Of a stretch of DNA of 64,000 bases, positions 15,303-30,274 are shown piece after piece (the stretch's first letter is position 1; every line of letters begins with the position of its first letter). A program made the translations under genes and the position numbers. This DNA is from Anisakis pegreffii (lineage: Eukaryota > Nematoda > Chromadorea > Rhabditida > Anisakidae). The notes under the pieces were generated by a model that saw only the letters and a program-made list of their open reading frames with translations, made no database searches and had not been told where the DNA came from. The stretch spans positions 37,241 to 101,240 of the forward strand of contig JAPYMA010001176.1 in assembly GCA_035041965.1 (NCBI GenBank), written 5' to 3'.

Positions 15303-15504
15303 CTCGGACTTCCATTTTCAAGGATTTCGCCGGACTCCATACGCTCCCATCTGCTGGAAATTCGACTAATTTGGCTAGCCACAGAGCCTGAGCAAGGACT
15401 CGATCCAAGCGGATTATTGCCCTGATGGCGTCTCAATTGCAGCTCAAGGGCCGTTACAGCTCCTGGTACGGCCAGAAATTGTTCACTCTTACAGCAATTA
15501 TGAG
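15303..15504 (-). CDS. Probable 5' coding exon of the TRPM gene (or of an unidentified neighbour)
   Basis: This 202-bp open exon on the minus strand has a clean acceptor (tttcag, exon from 15504) and a GTATGC donor after 15303. It reads 66 full codons with phase 2 at both ends and includes NNPLGSSPCSGSVASQISR and WERMESGEILENGSPR. The composition (Ser, Gly, charged) is coding-like and there is no stop. Its entry phase matches the candidate start exon at 17644-17728. Its exit phase does not match exon 9677-9894, so if it belongs to the TRPM gene a small exon between them is still missing. No domain is recognised. Confidence 0.5.
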
Positions 15505-17643
15505 CTGAAAGTTGGATGTTATAAACTTACGAGATAGGAAGTATTAAAGAGATAGAAATATTAAAACCAAAAAATAGGCTTGTTAGAACGAAATATCCCC
15601 AGTTGGTTTCACATTTAAAAACGTATTGACGAAGTTATGTGATGTGGTAAATTTGAGGCGAATAAGATGATAAATGCATCCAAATTGTTTGATGAAATTG
15701 CTAGCTGTGTGATGTAGTGAAGAAAAATTATGTACTAGAATGAATTTAGAGTTGATTCCAGATAAATGCTAGCATAGAAGTTGAATATATGTTTTCTAAG
15801 AAATGACTTTCAGTGCATGGAATTGAAGGCACATTTTCAATCATGAGACGAGAAATTAGCCGAATGTGAACTGGCATCATGCTTCAGATTAAACTTCGTG
15901 TAGCTGAGTCCTCCTACGATATGAGGATTCGTATGGATTTCAAGAGATCTTTGAACTTATCATTAGACGTATTTATGGTAGTTGGCAATCTGCTAGCATG
16001 AAAAATTATAGCTTGATGAGGGGAACATCGAGTGCATCAGTAGCTTTGCTGAAAAGCAACCTTTGCGGAAAATTTTGATTGAGGTTTGGATGCATCTGTC
16101 GAAAACGATGGATATCTAATTGAGAAAATACATTATGGTTGTTAAGCTAAGAATCTCCTTTAGTTAATACGCACATTCAATATCGGCGCAAATAACGCTT
16201 TCTTAAAGAGTTTGAGACAAAAAACAATGAAAGCAAATATCCCGTCAAGCATATGCGGCGCATATGATATTCAATGGAGCGTTATGATATATTTGTTTGC
16301 ATGGAAGCGATAAGAGCAGCAGTAATAAAATGGAACGTTTTCAAGTGAATGAGCAAAATGGGATGATTGCATGCCCTCGAGCAATCAAAGCTGCACATTT
16401 TTCTCATAATTTTAGAAAAACGCATGGATTTTTGAGGTGTTTGAACGGGTACGAAATCAAGTTAGCGTATTATTTGGTGCGTTACTCTATGTTATAAATT
16501 ATATTCATTTCATGTAAACGCTTCATTTTATGGGCATTGCGCATGCTTTTTATAATTTATGTGCATGTCAATGAAATATGATAACGAAAATAGGACATAG
16601 TTTGAATAAATCGATTTAGAGACGGATTCGTATTCATTTCAATAGTTTGGGCTTGGTGATTGCGATGGCGATTTTGACGAGATATTTTGATAGGATGATG
16701 ATGATGTTTCGTTGAAGACATCATCGAAAATGATGTTTGGGTGATAGTTTAAACAATGATAGTGATCGACTAGGCTAGTTGCATGGTTTAAAACGTTGCA
16801 TTGTTCCAATAACAGCATCGGAAAAGAACGAAATGTGTGGTGATTAAACGGGTTGAAGGAAGTAATAGCAATAGTTCAATGATAAGAATGAGCATCATAT
16901 CGCTAGTTTTGAGCTGTATAAAAATGAAAATTAATCAACAGAATAAAAAAAAAGAGATCAATTGATGAACTGCGATCGATGTGAATATTAACTTTCGTGT
17001 GGGCATCATCACATCATGCATTGCAAAGTGAAAAAACGGCAATCAATAGTTTTGAAGATGCTTTGTTTCAAGAGATATTTAATCGTCATTCGATTCGTTT
17101 TGAATTGAAGGAAACTATGTTAAAGGAACATAAATCTTTGATGAGGTCACCACTAGCATTTTATTATTATTATTGTCATTATTATTGTTATTATTATTGT
17201 CATTATTATTAATATTGTTAATATTATCATTATCATTCTTTTCTTCGCTATTCTCATTATTGTAATTATTATTAGAAGAAGAAGAGAGAAGAGGACGTGA
17301 AAAGTAGTTATGTGTTATATTCTTATAATGAAGGTTATGACGGAGCAGAAGATATATACTGAGCGGGATGTGTCATCGTCGTTATCGGTTTTGTAATTGA
17401 TCTCTGGGATCAATCGTGGCAACTCAACAACATTTTAGTAAGCCGGTAATAGCCTTAAGCAGTTTTGATGACCCATTTCTGTTGCGTTTTCACTCGATTG
17501 GATGAGTGCATGTGTCGAAAGTAGCATGATGTAGCGATTGAAACGTTGCTTTGTTCGGATAATTTTCTGATGGAAATGAAATTTAATGGAGATGAAACTG
17601 ATAAGGAGGAAGAATTGCAATGAAATCAGATTAAACAGTTCAC
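15505..17643. other. Non-coding stretch between candidate 5' exons
   Basis: AT-rich, with an ATT/GTC-type trinucleotide-like run at about 17161-17240. No coding potential recognised on either strand. Confidence 0.5.
17161..17240. repeat. Low-complexity TTA/TTG/TCA-rich run
   Basis: About 80 bp of near-periodic ATT-type trinucleotides with interspersed GTC and GTT triplets. It is an imperfect trinucleotide repeat with no coding meaning. Confidence 0.8.
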
Positions 17644-17728
17644 CTGTGACAGTTGAGTGTGCTGCTGAAGAGGTCAACGTGTCCTCGGTACTTTTGGAAC
17701 GTGAACGCATGCTTCGTGGAGGAAGCAT
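17644..17728 (-). CDS. Candidate N-terminal exon with start codon
   Basis: A minus-strand ATG at 17728 opens 28 codons (start MLPPRSMRSRSKSTEDTL) and ends at a CACAG|GTGAAC donor. The phase (one base left over) fits the 15303-15504 exon exactly, giving a Ser/Thr/Arg-rich head. An in-frame stop lies just upstream, which supports the ATG as the start. A competing reading in another frame uses an acceptor at about 17777 and also stays open through much of the same DNA, so this is a suggestion only. Confidence 0.35.
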
Positions 17729-17882
17729 TTTGCATGTCGATTACTGTCACCGTTTTTCAAACTCAACGGTTCTGACTCGGTTCTAAGTCTGTCAACAAAT
17801 ACCACCTTTTCAGGCTTTCAGACTCAGCAAAATAAACTAACGACAACAATAAAACTCAAATAAATAAACTGCTTTCTGCAGT

Positions 17883-18033
17883 TGTGAATTCTCTCTAAGG
17901 TTTCAGATTTTCCGGAACTTTTCGCCAATTTTCCAGCGGTCCGAACACGTTCTACCGTATATTTCGGCAAATATCCAGATAGCCTGAGCAGAGCCTCGAA
18001 CTCTGATCTGGATAACTTCTGCTTCTGCTGCAC
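17883..18033 (-). other. Open stretch, possible exon of unknown gene
   Basis: After an acceptor-like gtgcag, the minus strand reads QKLSRSEFEALLRLSGY and continues with a Lys/Ser-rich segment to about 17883. The composition looks coding, but I find no donor whose phase joins it to a neighbouring exon. It may be a lone exon, part of an upstream TRPM transcript, or chance. Confidence 0.2.
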
Positions 18034-18906
18034 TTATACACCTTCTCCGCTATCGTTGATGTCTCGAAGGCTGATAGACAGTCTGAAGTGAAATTTGATA
18101 GTTATAAGATGCTGAATTTAGGAGATTAAATTTTTGATGACAAGATGATCATTCAGAATGAGAAAATGATCAATCAAAATTATCGTTACTGAGATCACCA
18201 ATATTATCACATAGTAAATTTATCCAAATTCGAGGCTGCTCACTGAATTACAAACAAAATTCTTCAGAGAAATGTATCAAATGCGATTAGAAGAAAACCG
18301 GAACAATTCTGACAGCTGGATGTGTGTTGAATGAGATGAAATTTAGTGAATATTTGGAATGATGCTGTTTTCATTGTAAGAAAATGTAGTGAAACGTAAG
18401 TGAAATAAAACCGTAATCGTATCAAACAATAAATGATCCATGCAAGCAACGGAGACGGACAAACGGGTCGATGAGAAGGAAGTATGTGCGGGAATAACAT
18501 TTGACAAGTGTTGTTGGGTTGATTAACTTTTATAAATTGTTGTTGTTTGACGAATTGTTACGTTGTTCGTAGTGTTCCGAGAAAGACGTTTCAAAAGATG
18601 CAAAAACACTCTATCAATAAACAAACTGCACTTGTAGATAATAAATAACTTCAATGTTTCATCGTTAATATGTTTCATCGTAAATACAAGCTTTGCAATG
18701 TTTCACCGTGAATATCAACAAGATATTATAGATTTTTAATTCTGCATACATATTTGTTAGTCGTCTTTACGGCTTGTACTGTATGTTTCTTGTTGGATGA
18801 GATTGAAAGAACAAGACAAATAAAGAGAACACGAAACGAAAAATTTGTTTCTTTGATGATCAAGTTACTGTTTCATGCTTTAGAGGTGATAACCTCTCAG
18901 CGATCA

Positions 18907-19201
18907 TGACCGGTTAATTTGTCTAAAAATATTTTGTCTAACGACAGTTTGCCTAAAGACACGTTGCCTAGTGGACAGTTTGCCTAAATTACGGCTTTTT
19001 TAAATGGATATTTCGCCTAATAGGTAAACTGTTTCTTAGGCAAACTGTTCCTTAGGCAAACTGTTTCTTAGGCAAACTGTTCCTTAAGCAAACTGTTCCT
19101 TAGGCAAACTGTTCCTTAGGCAAACTGTTCCTTAGGCAAACTGTTCCTTAGGCAAACTGTCGTTAGGCTAAATGTCTTTAGGCAGATTGACCTGATACAG
19201 T
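18907..19201. mobile_element. TTAGGC foldback element, copy A (Mutator-like MITE)
   Basis: This non-autonomous element begins TGACCGGTTAATTTG and ends in the imperfect complement CAGATTGACCTG. It is flanked by a 9-bp near-perfect duplication, CAGCGATCA (18898-18906) and CAGCGATGA (19202-19210). The interior holds GCCTAA-type units on the left and TTAGGC-type units on the right, so the element can fold on itself. The right arm has expanded into nine 16-bp tandem units. It belongs with the copies at 27163, 30433, 41563 and 49121. The 9-bp duplications and short inverted ends suggest Mutator-like transposition; no transposase is encoded. Confidence 0.8.
19021..19161. repeat. 16-bp tandem array inside foldback element copy A
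   Basis: Nine head-to-tail copies of the 16-mer TAGGCAAACTGTTCCT start at 19021, 19037, 19053, 19069, 19085, 19101, 19117, 19133 and 19149. There is no spacer, and only scattered single-base differences. Each junction recreates TTAGGC. Confidence 0.93.
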
Positions 19202-22200
19202 CAGCGATGACGATAATGAAGTATCTAAATGGTATATGTTTTTTGATATTTTCGAATGAAAAATTCCTCGAGAAATAATTCAATCAATAGCAAAAATGAT
19301 TCCAGGAATGGAAGAGATGGAACTGAAATATAGCGAACGTTCATCCATACGAACTGCTAAAAGAGATGACTGGTTATGAAGCGAATCCAATCCGTATATG
19401 TGTGCTCAACGTTTATCTGAGAATCGTAAATGATGTAATTCAGACACGAATTGACGTAAAAATGTAATATGAGCTCGCTTGAATGAGACAGACGAGAAAT
19501 AATTGCCAACCTAGACTATAGTTGGGTGGGTAGATATATGATTTGATTCGCTTAAAGAACAACCGCTGATGTTGTCTTTGATTAGCACTGTTATTATAAT
19601 GAAACATGTGAACAAACCTATGGAAGCACAAGAAAGTTGTAGTCGGGAACAACGAAATAACGGCAATTAGCGTCTTGAGAAGAAGTCTTCATCAGCTGAT
19701 CGAAAGAGCTTATGACCGAGAAGCTGCTGATTAGGATGGTGGTGATGAATACAGCTTCGTGCTTGATGAAGAGACTCCTTGACAAGGATGATGACTGGAC
19801 TCGCGAAGAGCGCCGCACGACAATCGCTGACATTCAATGGGTACTGATCGTTTCTCGACGAGTTTGCTGATGAGATATCTCGTCAACTGAACTGCAACTC
19901 TTCTTATTAATATCACTAAATATTAATATCACTAAATAGAACTTCTTCTCATCAAAGTCCATTTCTATGTATCGTATATCCGATGCGTTGATTTACTGCG
20001 AATGACTGTTCGTTAATTACAATTCATTTTCATTAAATACGACCAAATGAGAGATGCAGTGTTATTTTTTAGTAAAATGTTATTCCCTCAGTGATTCATT
20101 AAGGGAATTTAATTAATATTTATTCAGTGGATTAGTTGAACTACAAGCAGATCAAACTTTGTGTAACAATGCGGTTGTCAATAAGGGATGTGATAGGAAA
20201 ATTTTTATATTTACTTCGAAATGATTATGTCTGCATGAATGAATGCGTCTCTTCAAAAATGAAGAAAACATCACAGGATATGAATCGTACTTGTGAAAAT
20301 AAATTTCATTCGACAGGAAATATGTACTTAGAAATATTACGAGAATAAAAATCAAGCAAAAGGCACTCAATCAGAAAACTCATTCAAAATTCATTCAGCA
20401 ATGAGCAAAAGAAGCCAAACTGTTAGAGGGATAATGATCGCTTGGAATAAATGAACACGTTTCTGTCGCAATATCGGAATGGTACTCGTATTTAAGTTGA
20501 AATTCTGGTAAATAAATGATGTCAAACATTATATCATATTCATAAAGGTAAGTACCGACTACAAGTTATTATTTTCGGTATGAAAGAAGGGGGAGGGAAA
20601 GCAAACAATAACAACACCTCAACTGATTTGATTTGAATGCAAAGTAATATTTACACATTTGTTTCATATTCTTAAGGCATGAAATGCAATGAAATGGAAA
20701 AGGTGAATGTTTATTTATAAGAATACTATTATTATTGTTATCGGGCACTATCGCTGAAAAATGATATTATTGGTGAAAAGTGACATTATTATTGAATAGA
20801 GTGATGTTATATATACGAATCAATATTTGTTATCAGTTCGTTCAGTAGCAGTGACGATAATGGAACGATTCAATCTTGACGTGATATTATATTACGTTGG
20901 GAACTGAACTGAATTGAACACATCCAAAATAATCCTTGTATTGTGATTGACATTTTTATTGCTATTAATAATGCCGATAAAAATATCGATGTGAACAGTC
21001 TATCGTAAAGTTACCGGAAAAAAAAGGAAGTGAGAAGGCTGTTTTTGAGCGCAAATAATTGATGTCATTGAAGCTAAGAGTAACATACACATTTCGCTCG
21101 TTCAATAAGCAGTAGTAAACTGTTGATTATTGTGTGGCAAACATTTAATCTGAAGTTTCTATGGACTGTGTGCTTAAACAGTGATTATCAATGATTCTAT
21201 TTTTATTATTACTACTTGAAAGAATTTCTTCGCTTTGGTTGGATGGCAGAGACGGCGCCAGGCGTATATTATATGTTGTTGTAAGCAAATGGAACTATTT
21301 GCTTTCAATAGGCAGAACAAAACATCGAGAAAACATATTGGTTTCATTTGGAAACATTTCATTGACCCTCGAGTTGAGTACAAAATAAGTGCAAATTGAA
21401 TGCTAGTATGAGAAATAGTAAAGTTTTGGCGCAAAAAAACTGATGAAAACTATTAAGAAACATCAGTGAATCGGAATTGATATCATCGTGCAAGTTAATC
21501 TGGAACTTAAAAGTTTTTCTCCAGAAAGGAGAAACAAATGAAAGTGCCCCTCTGAATGAATAGACGATGTCAATATATATTCTCTAGAAAGAGAATGATC
21601 GCTGCATTAATGAATGCAACAAATTTTGTTTAATGTTGCGAAAACTTTTTTTCATTTTTTTTTGTCTACATATATCTGGAAATTGAAAATGACTCAAAAA
21701 AGTTGTTAAAAAATGAGAAAGGAATGCGAACAGTAGACTGAATTGAATGAAGGAACGAATAATGGAACTTATTTGATTCGGTTGAATAATGCTTAAAGAA
21801 ATCAAACAATCGGGCCATTCACCATGAAACACGCATTGCAAGCAGAAAATTTCCTTGCTCTCAATGTGAACGTCGTCTGTATTGGTATCCAAAAAATGAA
21901 AAGTCTCTAAAAATTAAGTTGCCTGACAGAATTGGAAAAGTCTGCTTAAAGGATTATTTGCAAATAATTCGAAGCAAGAGAATCGTCTGGAGTAATGCAC
22001 CACCGATATCAACTGATAAACACTGATAAAGATGCATTCATGTGAAGAAAGCAATTCAGAACGCCCATTTTTTGTGTTTCTGCTCGTGATAATGATATAT
22101 CTATTGGCAGAATGAAGATCACAGAACAAAACCGAGGATGAGAGCGAAATCGGTAATGAAAAAAACAGAGAAAACTAATGAGAATTTTCGGTGTTGTCTT

Positions 22201-23355
22201 TATTTTTCTGCAGCGCAAAAGAGTAATTTCGTATCTTTTTCATCTCTACAGCGTTGAAGAGCTGTGAAGATGAAAAAGTTACGAACGTCATATGACCGAG
22301 TATCGAACATCAGTAGTAACTATTAACTCAATTCCAAACTCTTGATTTTTGAACCATCAGTTGAAAGAATAATACAAAATTTACAATATGATTACCTTCT
22401 AACTTAAAGTTCTCGTAGTTATAACTGACCTAGGATCAGAATGTTTTGGGAACTGACAATGAATATCTTTGAACGTTATTTTATAGAATTTGCACAAGCT
22501 TTTACTTCGATGAGAAAGAGAAATTACGTTTTAGATAAAGATCTCTTTCTTCAGCCTTGCGAGAATTGTTGATGAAATTTGGTCAATCGATCATGGAAAA
22601 TGTCGTTTATTATCTTGTTTGTAAGGTATCGACGTCGCTGATTCTTAATCTCAAGACCGCAATCCAATGCTAACGACAAAGGACATTGCTTGCAAATTGG
22701 GAATGAAAATAATGAAGGAAAGAGAAAGAAATTTGAATCAGAAATCACAGAAGAATCTAGATGGAATGATTGATAGACGTGTTATCTTCATAGAAGATGG
22801 TGATACTGAGAGTATATTGTGGCAGAAAGCTTATCGTAGCAGAACATCATTTGTATGACAGAACATGTAAAATGTCATTCTGTTTGCGATAAGCATCAGA
22901 ATTGTTCACCAGATTCGAATATTTAAGACGATTAAATATTTTTCCTAAAAAATGATACATTCCAACTGATATATGATACAAATGAATACTGTAGTTTGAA
23001 AGAGAAAAGAACGCTTATATTATTTTGGACAAATAATAATTCAGCACGAGAACTTATTCGATAAGGAAATTATGAGAGCAATGAAATTCCAAAAAGAAAG
23101 TATGTTGAATACACAAATCTGTTTGAGAGTATTGTAAGGAAATTGTTCGAATAGGAACTATTATAGTTGAAATTGGACCATTCATTGCACAATAGTTCAA
23201 TAGAGTGATTGTTCGGAATCGTCGATAGGCAGCACAAAGTGTCGAGAAGTAAGGAGAACAATGTGGAATACCAATGCATTTCGAAACACGAACACACACA
23301 AATTTGATCAAAACAGAAGCAAACCAAAATGAGACAGTGAACAGAACAAAAGCAA

Positions 23356-27821
<4,466 letters not shown>

Positions 27822-27859
27822 ATTGTTGGTATAGTGATTAATGTTGCACACTGGACTGG

Positions 27860-27866
27860 TCTGAAA
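27860..27866 (-). promoter_or_regulatory. Candidate trans-splice acceptor for the alpha-tubulin mRNA
   Basis: The minus strand reads AATTTCAG ending at 27861, 40 bp before the tubulin start codon, with no upstream ATG in between. Many nematode mRNAs receive a spliced leader at such sites. It could instead be the end of an ordinary 5' UTR intron. Confidence 0.4.
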
Positions 27867-30274
27867 TTATCTGAAAGCAGCAATTTTCGAACGAGCGAGC
27901 AAGTGGGTAATTATGCCAGCATGCAATCAAATAACAACCACCTAGGTGGTGGTAAAGCTGACGTGTTGAGAGGAGAGCTTGATTGAGGGCTGTTGAGCCT
28001 TTCGGTGGATTGAGTGGAAGAGGATGGAGAGGGAAATGTCAAGCGAATGTCACATTCAGGAAAGCGACAATTTGCTCGATCGATTCAAAACAATTTCGAG
28101 TGCGACACCCAATTTCATGCCGACACATCTATCAGAGAGGAGTTCCAGTGGATTTATCTTAATAAACATCAATTATGTTTTATGCACCTTGCACTCGATT
28201 CTGAACGCTGATCGATCGCAATATTTCAAACATACATAAAGTATTTTTTCAGCTAACACTTCAACTGATCTATCATTATTAGCCTTACTCACAATCAGTG
28301 GAAAAATTAAGATTCTGACAATTTCAATTTGCGTTAAGATGTTTTGAGATTGCCACTAAGATGGAATGATCGGCATCATCCGATCGACGGATCACACTCA
28401 GGATGTTCAATTGATCTCGATTCATTCCGTTTGAATTGATATGAAACAACTGACTGACTTTGCATCTCGAAGCACTTAAATTTAATCTAATGATTGAGCG
28501 GTGATATCCATACGATCACATATCTGAAGAAGCTGGGAGGCTGAATTATTTGAGGATTCTGGCTGCATGTCGCCGCATTATCATGTTCTCATCATATTCT
28601 AAGGTGAACTAACAGCTGATCAACTGCATAACAGTAAGTTGGCTTTAAATTGATCACGCTTGCAGCATGTTCGCATAAAGCTCTTCTCTGAATATTATAC
28701 ACTATTTACATAAGTTGTAATTATGCATCAATCATTCACACTATTGAACGAATAACAGTGACAGTTGTTTTACTGTTATTGCGAGGAGGGGATGGGATGG
28801 GATGAGATGAGTTGAGATGAGATTTGTTATTGTTGACCACTGAGAGTGATCACTCGCAAATCCATTGCCAGCCTGCTCATTGATTACCGCATATTCTGAC
28901 TTTTAGCCATTGGTTTTCGTTCGTTATTTATTCAAGATGCTAGTCTTTGGTGTTCTTCAGCATTGAAAAAAAGCGACGCAATCTTTTTTTTCGAGAGCTC
29001 GAAAGAATTGAAATACTGCACATATATATCACAAACGTTTCACTGCTTTATACTAACGAATCATTTATTACTGTTATTGTTATAATTATCATTTATTGAT
29101 GTTATTATATTAATGATATTGGTACACCACTCGGTTTTGAGCAAAACTTTCCTCCGCGAACGGAATTCGAACCCGCGACGTACCAATTACCGGTTGGGGC
29201 TCTACCTCTGAGCTACTCTGAGCTAGAGCTTTAATCGGTAATGGGTACGTCACGGGTTCGACTCCCGTTCGCGGAGGAAAGTTTCGCTCGAAACCGACTG
29301 GTGTACCAATATCATTAATGTTGTGAGTCTGAGCCAGGCTATGGTCCGGCTTGTATCTATTACCTAATTAGCTGTTATTATAATCATTTGTTATTAGTAT
29401 AATTACTAATATTGTCTTTACTACCACTGCATTGTTATTTTTAATGACGGAATGAACTGAGGTGTTTATGCATCCAGCAGATGATTATTTCTAACATCTG
29501 GACGTTATTATCGTGATTTAGCAGACATTTTCAAATTCAAAAAACCTTCGATACAAGTGAAATCCTGTTGAATCTAAACAGAAGATAACGAGCTTGTCTG
29601 TTGGGTGGTGCGATGCTGAATTTTTGGTAGGATACGACTCAATCAATCAAATTCGATAGGAATTACACTTTGTCGATTCTTTATCAGTTTATCAGTTCAT
29701 GTTGGATGTTTTTTGGATGTTTGAGTTTTTGAGTGTCTAGTAGCCTAACAGACAACATGAATTACGTAAAACATTTGATAGTATACATGACGTCAATTCT
29801 TTCGGCTTTTTAAATGATTTCTTGGTGAAAATTGGCGAAGTAGATGCGTTTTGAGATTTGCTCATTTGTTAGAAGTTGATGTTCTTATCACTTTAGCAAT
29901 GCCCTTTCTTCGGCAGCATCTACTTTGGTTCGTTTCTCATATTTATGAATTATTCCAGCGGAATTTTATGCATCATTATTAATGTTACTTCGATTACTTT
30001 GATTACTTTGGATTACTTTGATGGTTGATTACTTTGGAGGTATTTCTTATTCGTGTTCTCGTATTGAAACGATGTGTTTGATCATTGCCGCTCTTTGAAA
30101 CATGAATTTCTTTGAAAGGCTCGTTTTGATGTATTTTAATTGAGAGCTGATCTTCTTCAGAGATGTTTCTGCTTTGTGGATTTTAGGATCGTTTGTGGTG
30201 AGGAAGACTCAGAAAAGTGTTGATACGGCTGAAGAGGAGAAGGCAACGATTGAGTAAGACAAACAACCCTTATC
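27867..30274. other. Divergent intergenic region
   Basis: This separates the 5' ends of the tubulin gene (minus) and the Ser/Tyr-rich gene (plus), so both promoters should be here, but no TATA box or other core element stands out. It holds a GGGAT/GAGAT-rich purine run at about 28788-28830 and the SINE foldback at 29111-29361. Two overlapping short open frames near 28014-28239 have no splice or family support. Confidence 0.5.
29111..29361. mobile_element. tRNA-derived SINE, two units fused head to head
   Basis: From TAATGATATTGGTACACCAC to GGTGTACCAATATCATTA the sequence is a long imperfect palindrome. Each half is a tRNA-like head plus a SINE-type body. The left half, on the minus strand, reads an A-box-like TAGCTCAGAGG, an arm CCAACCGGTAATTGG and a B-box region GGTTCGAATTCC, then CGCGGAGGA. 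The right half, on the plus strand, carries a perfect B box GGTTCGACTCC, then GTTCGCGGAGGAAAG. A shared tail follows the right half (GTTGTGAGTCTGAGCCAGGC to about 29361). A complete tRNA is not present, because the 5' acceptor strand is missing. Confidence 0.75.

Larger units (their letters stand above)
17729..23355. other. Gene-poor region between TRPM and tubulin genes
   Basis: Apart from the possible open stretch at 17883-18033 and the mobile-element copy at 18907-19201, I see no exon with family similarity. Open frames here are short, lack splice-site support and are AT-driven. A 16-bp sequence is repeated in tandem twice near 19904-19938. A 45-bp segment containing GTAGTTTG(A/G)AAGAGAAAAG at about 22968-23012 recurs at about 23930-23975. 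The 3' UTR of the tubulin gene must occupy the right end, but no clear AATAAA is visible there. Confidence 0.55.

Noticed and set aside
19021..19161. CRISPR-like regular repeats
   Set aside because: The 16-bp units are head to tail with no unique spacers, inside a eukaryotic transposon arm; it is a minisatellite.
29150..29225. A functional tRNA gene on the minus strand
   Set aside because: The B box, anticodon-like arm and A-box-like motif are present, but the 5' acceptor strand is missing and the sequence is part of a repeated palindromic element; it is a SINE head.
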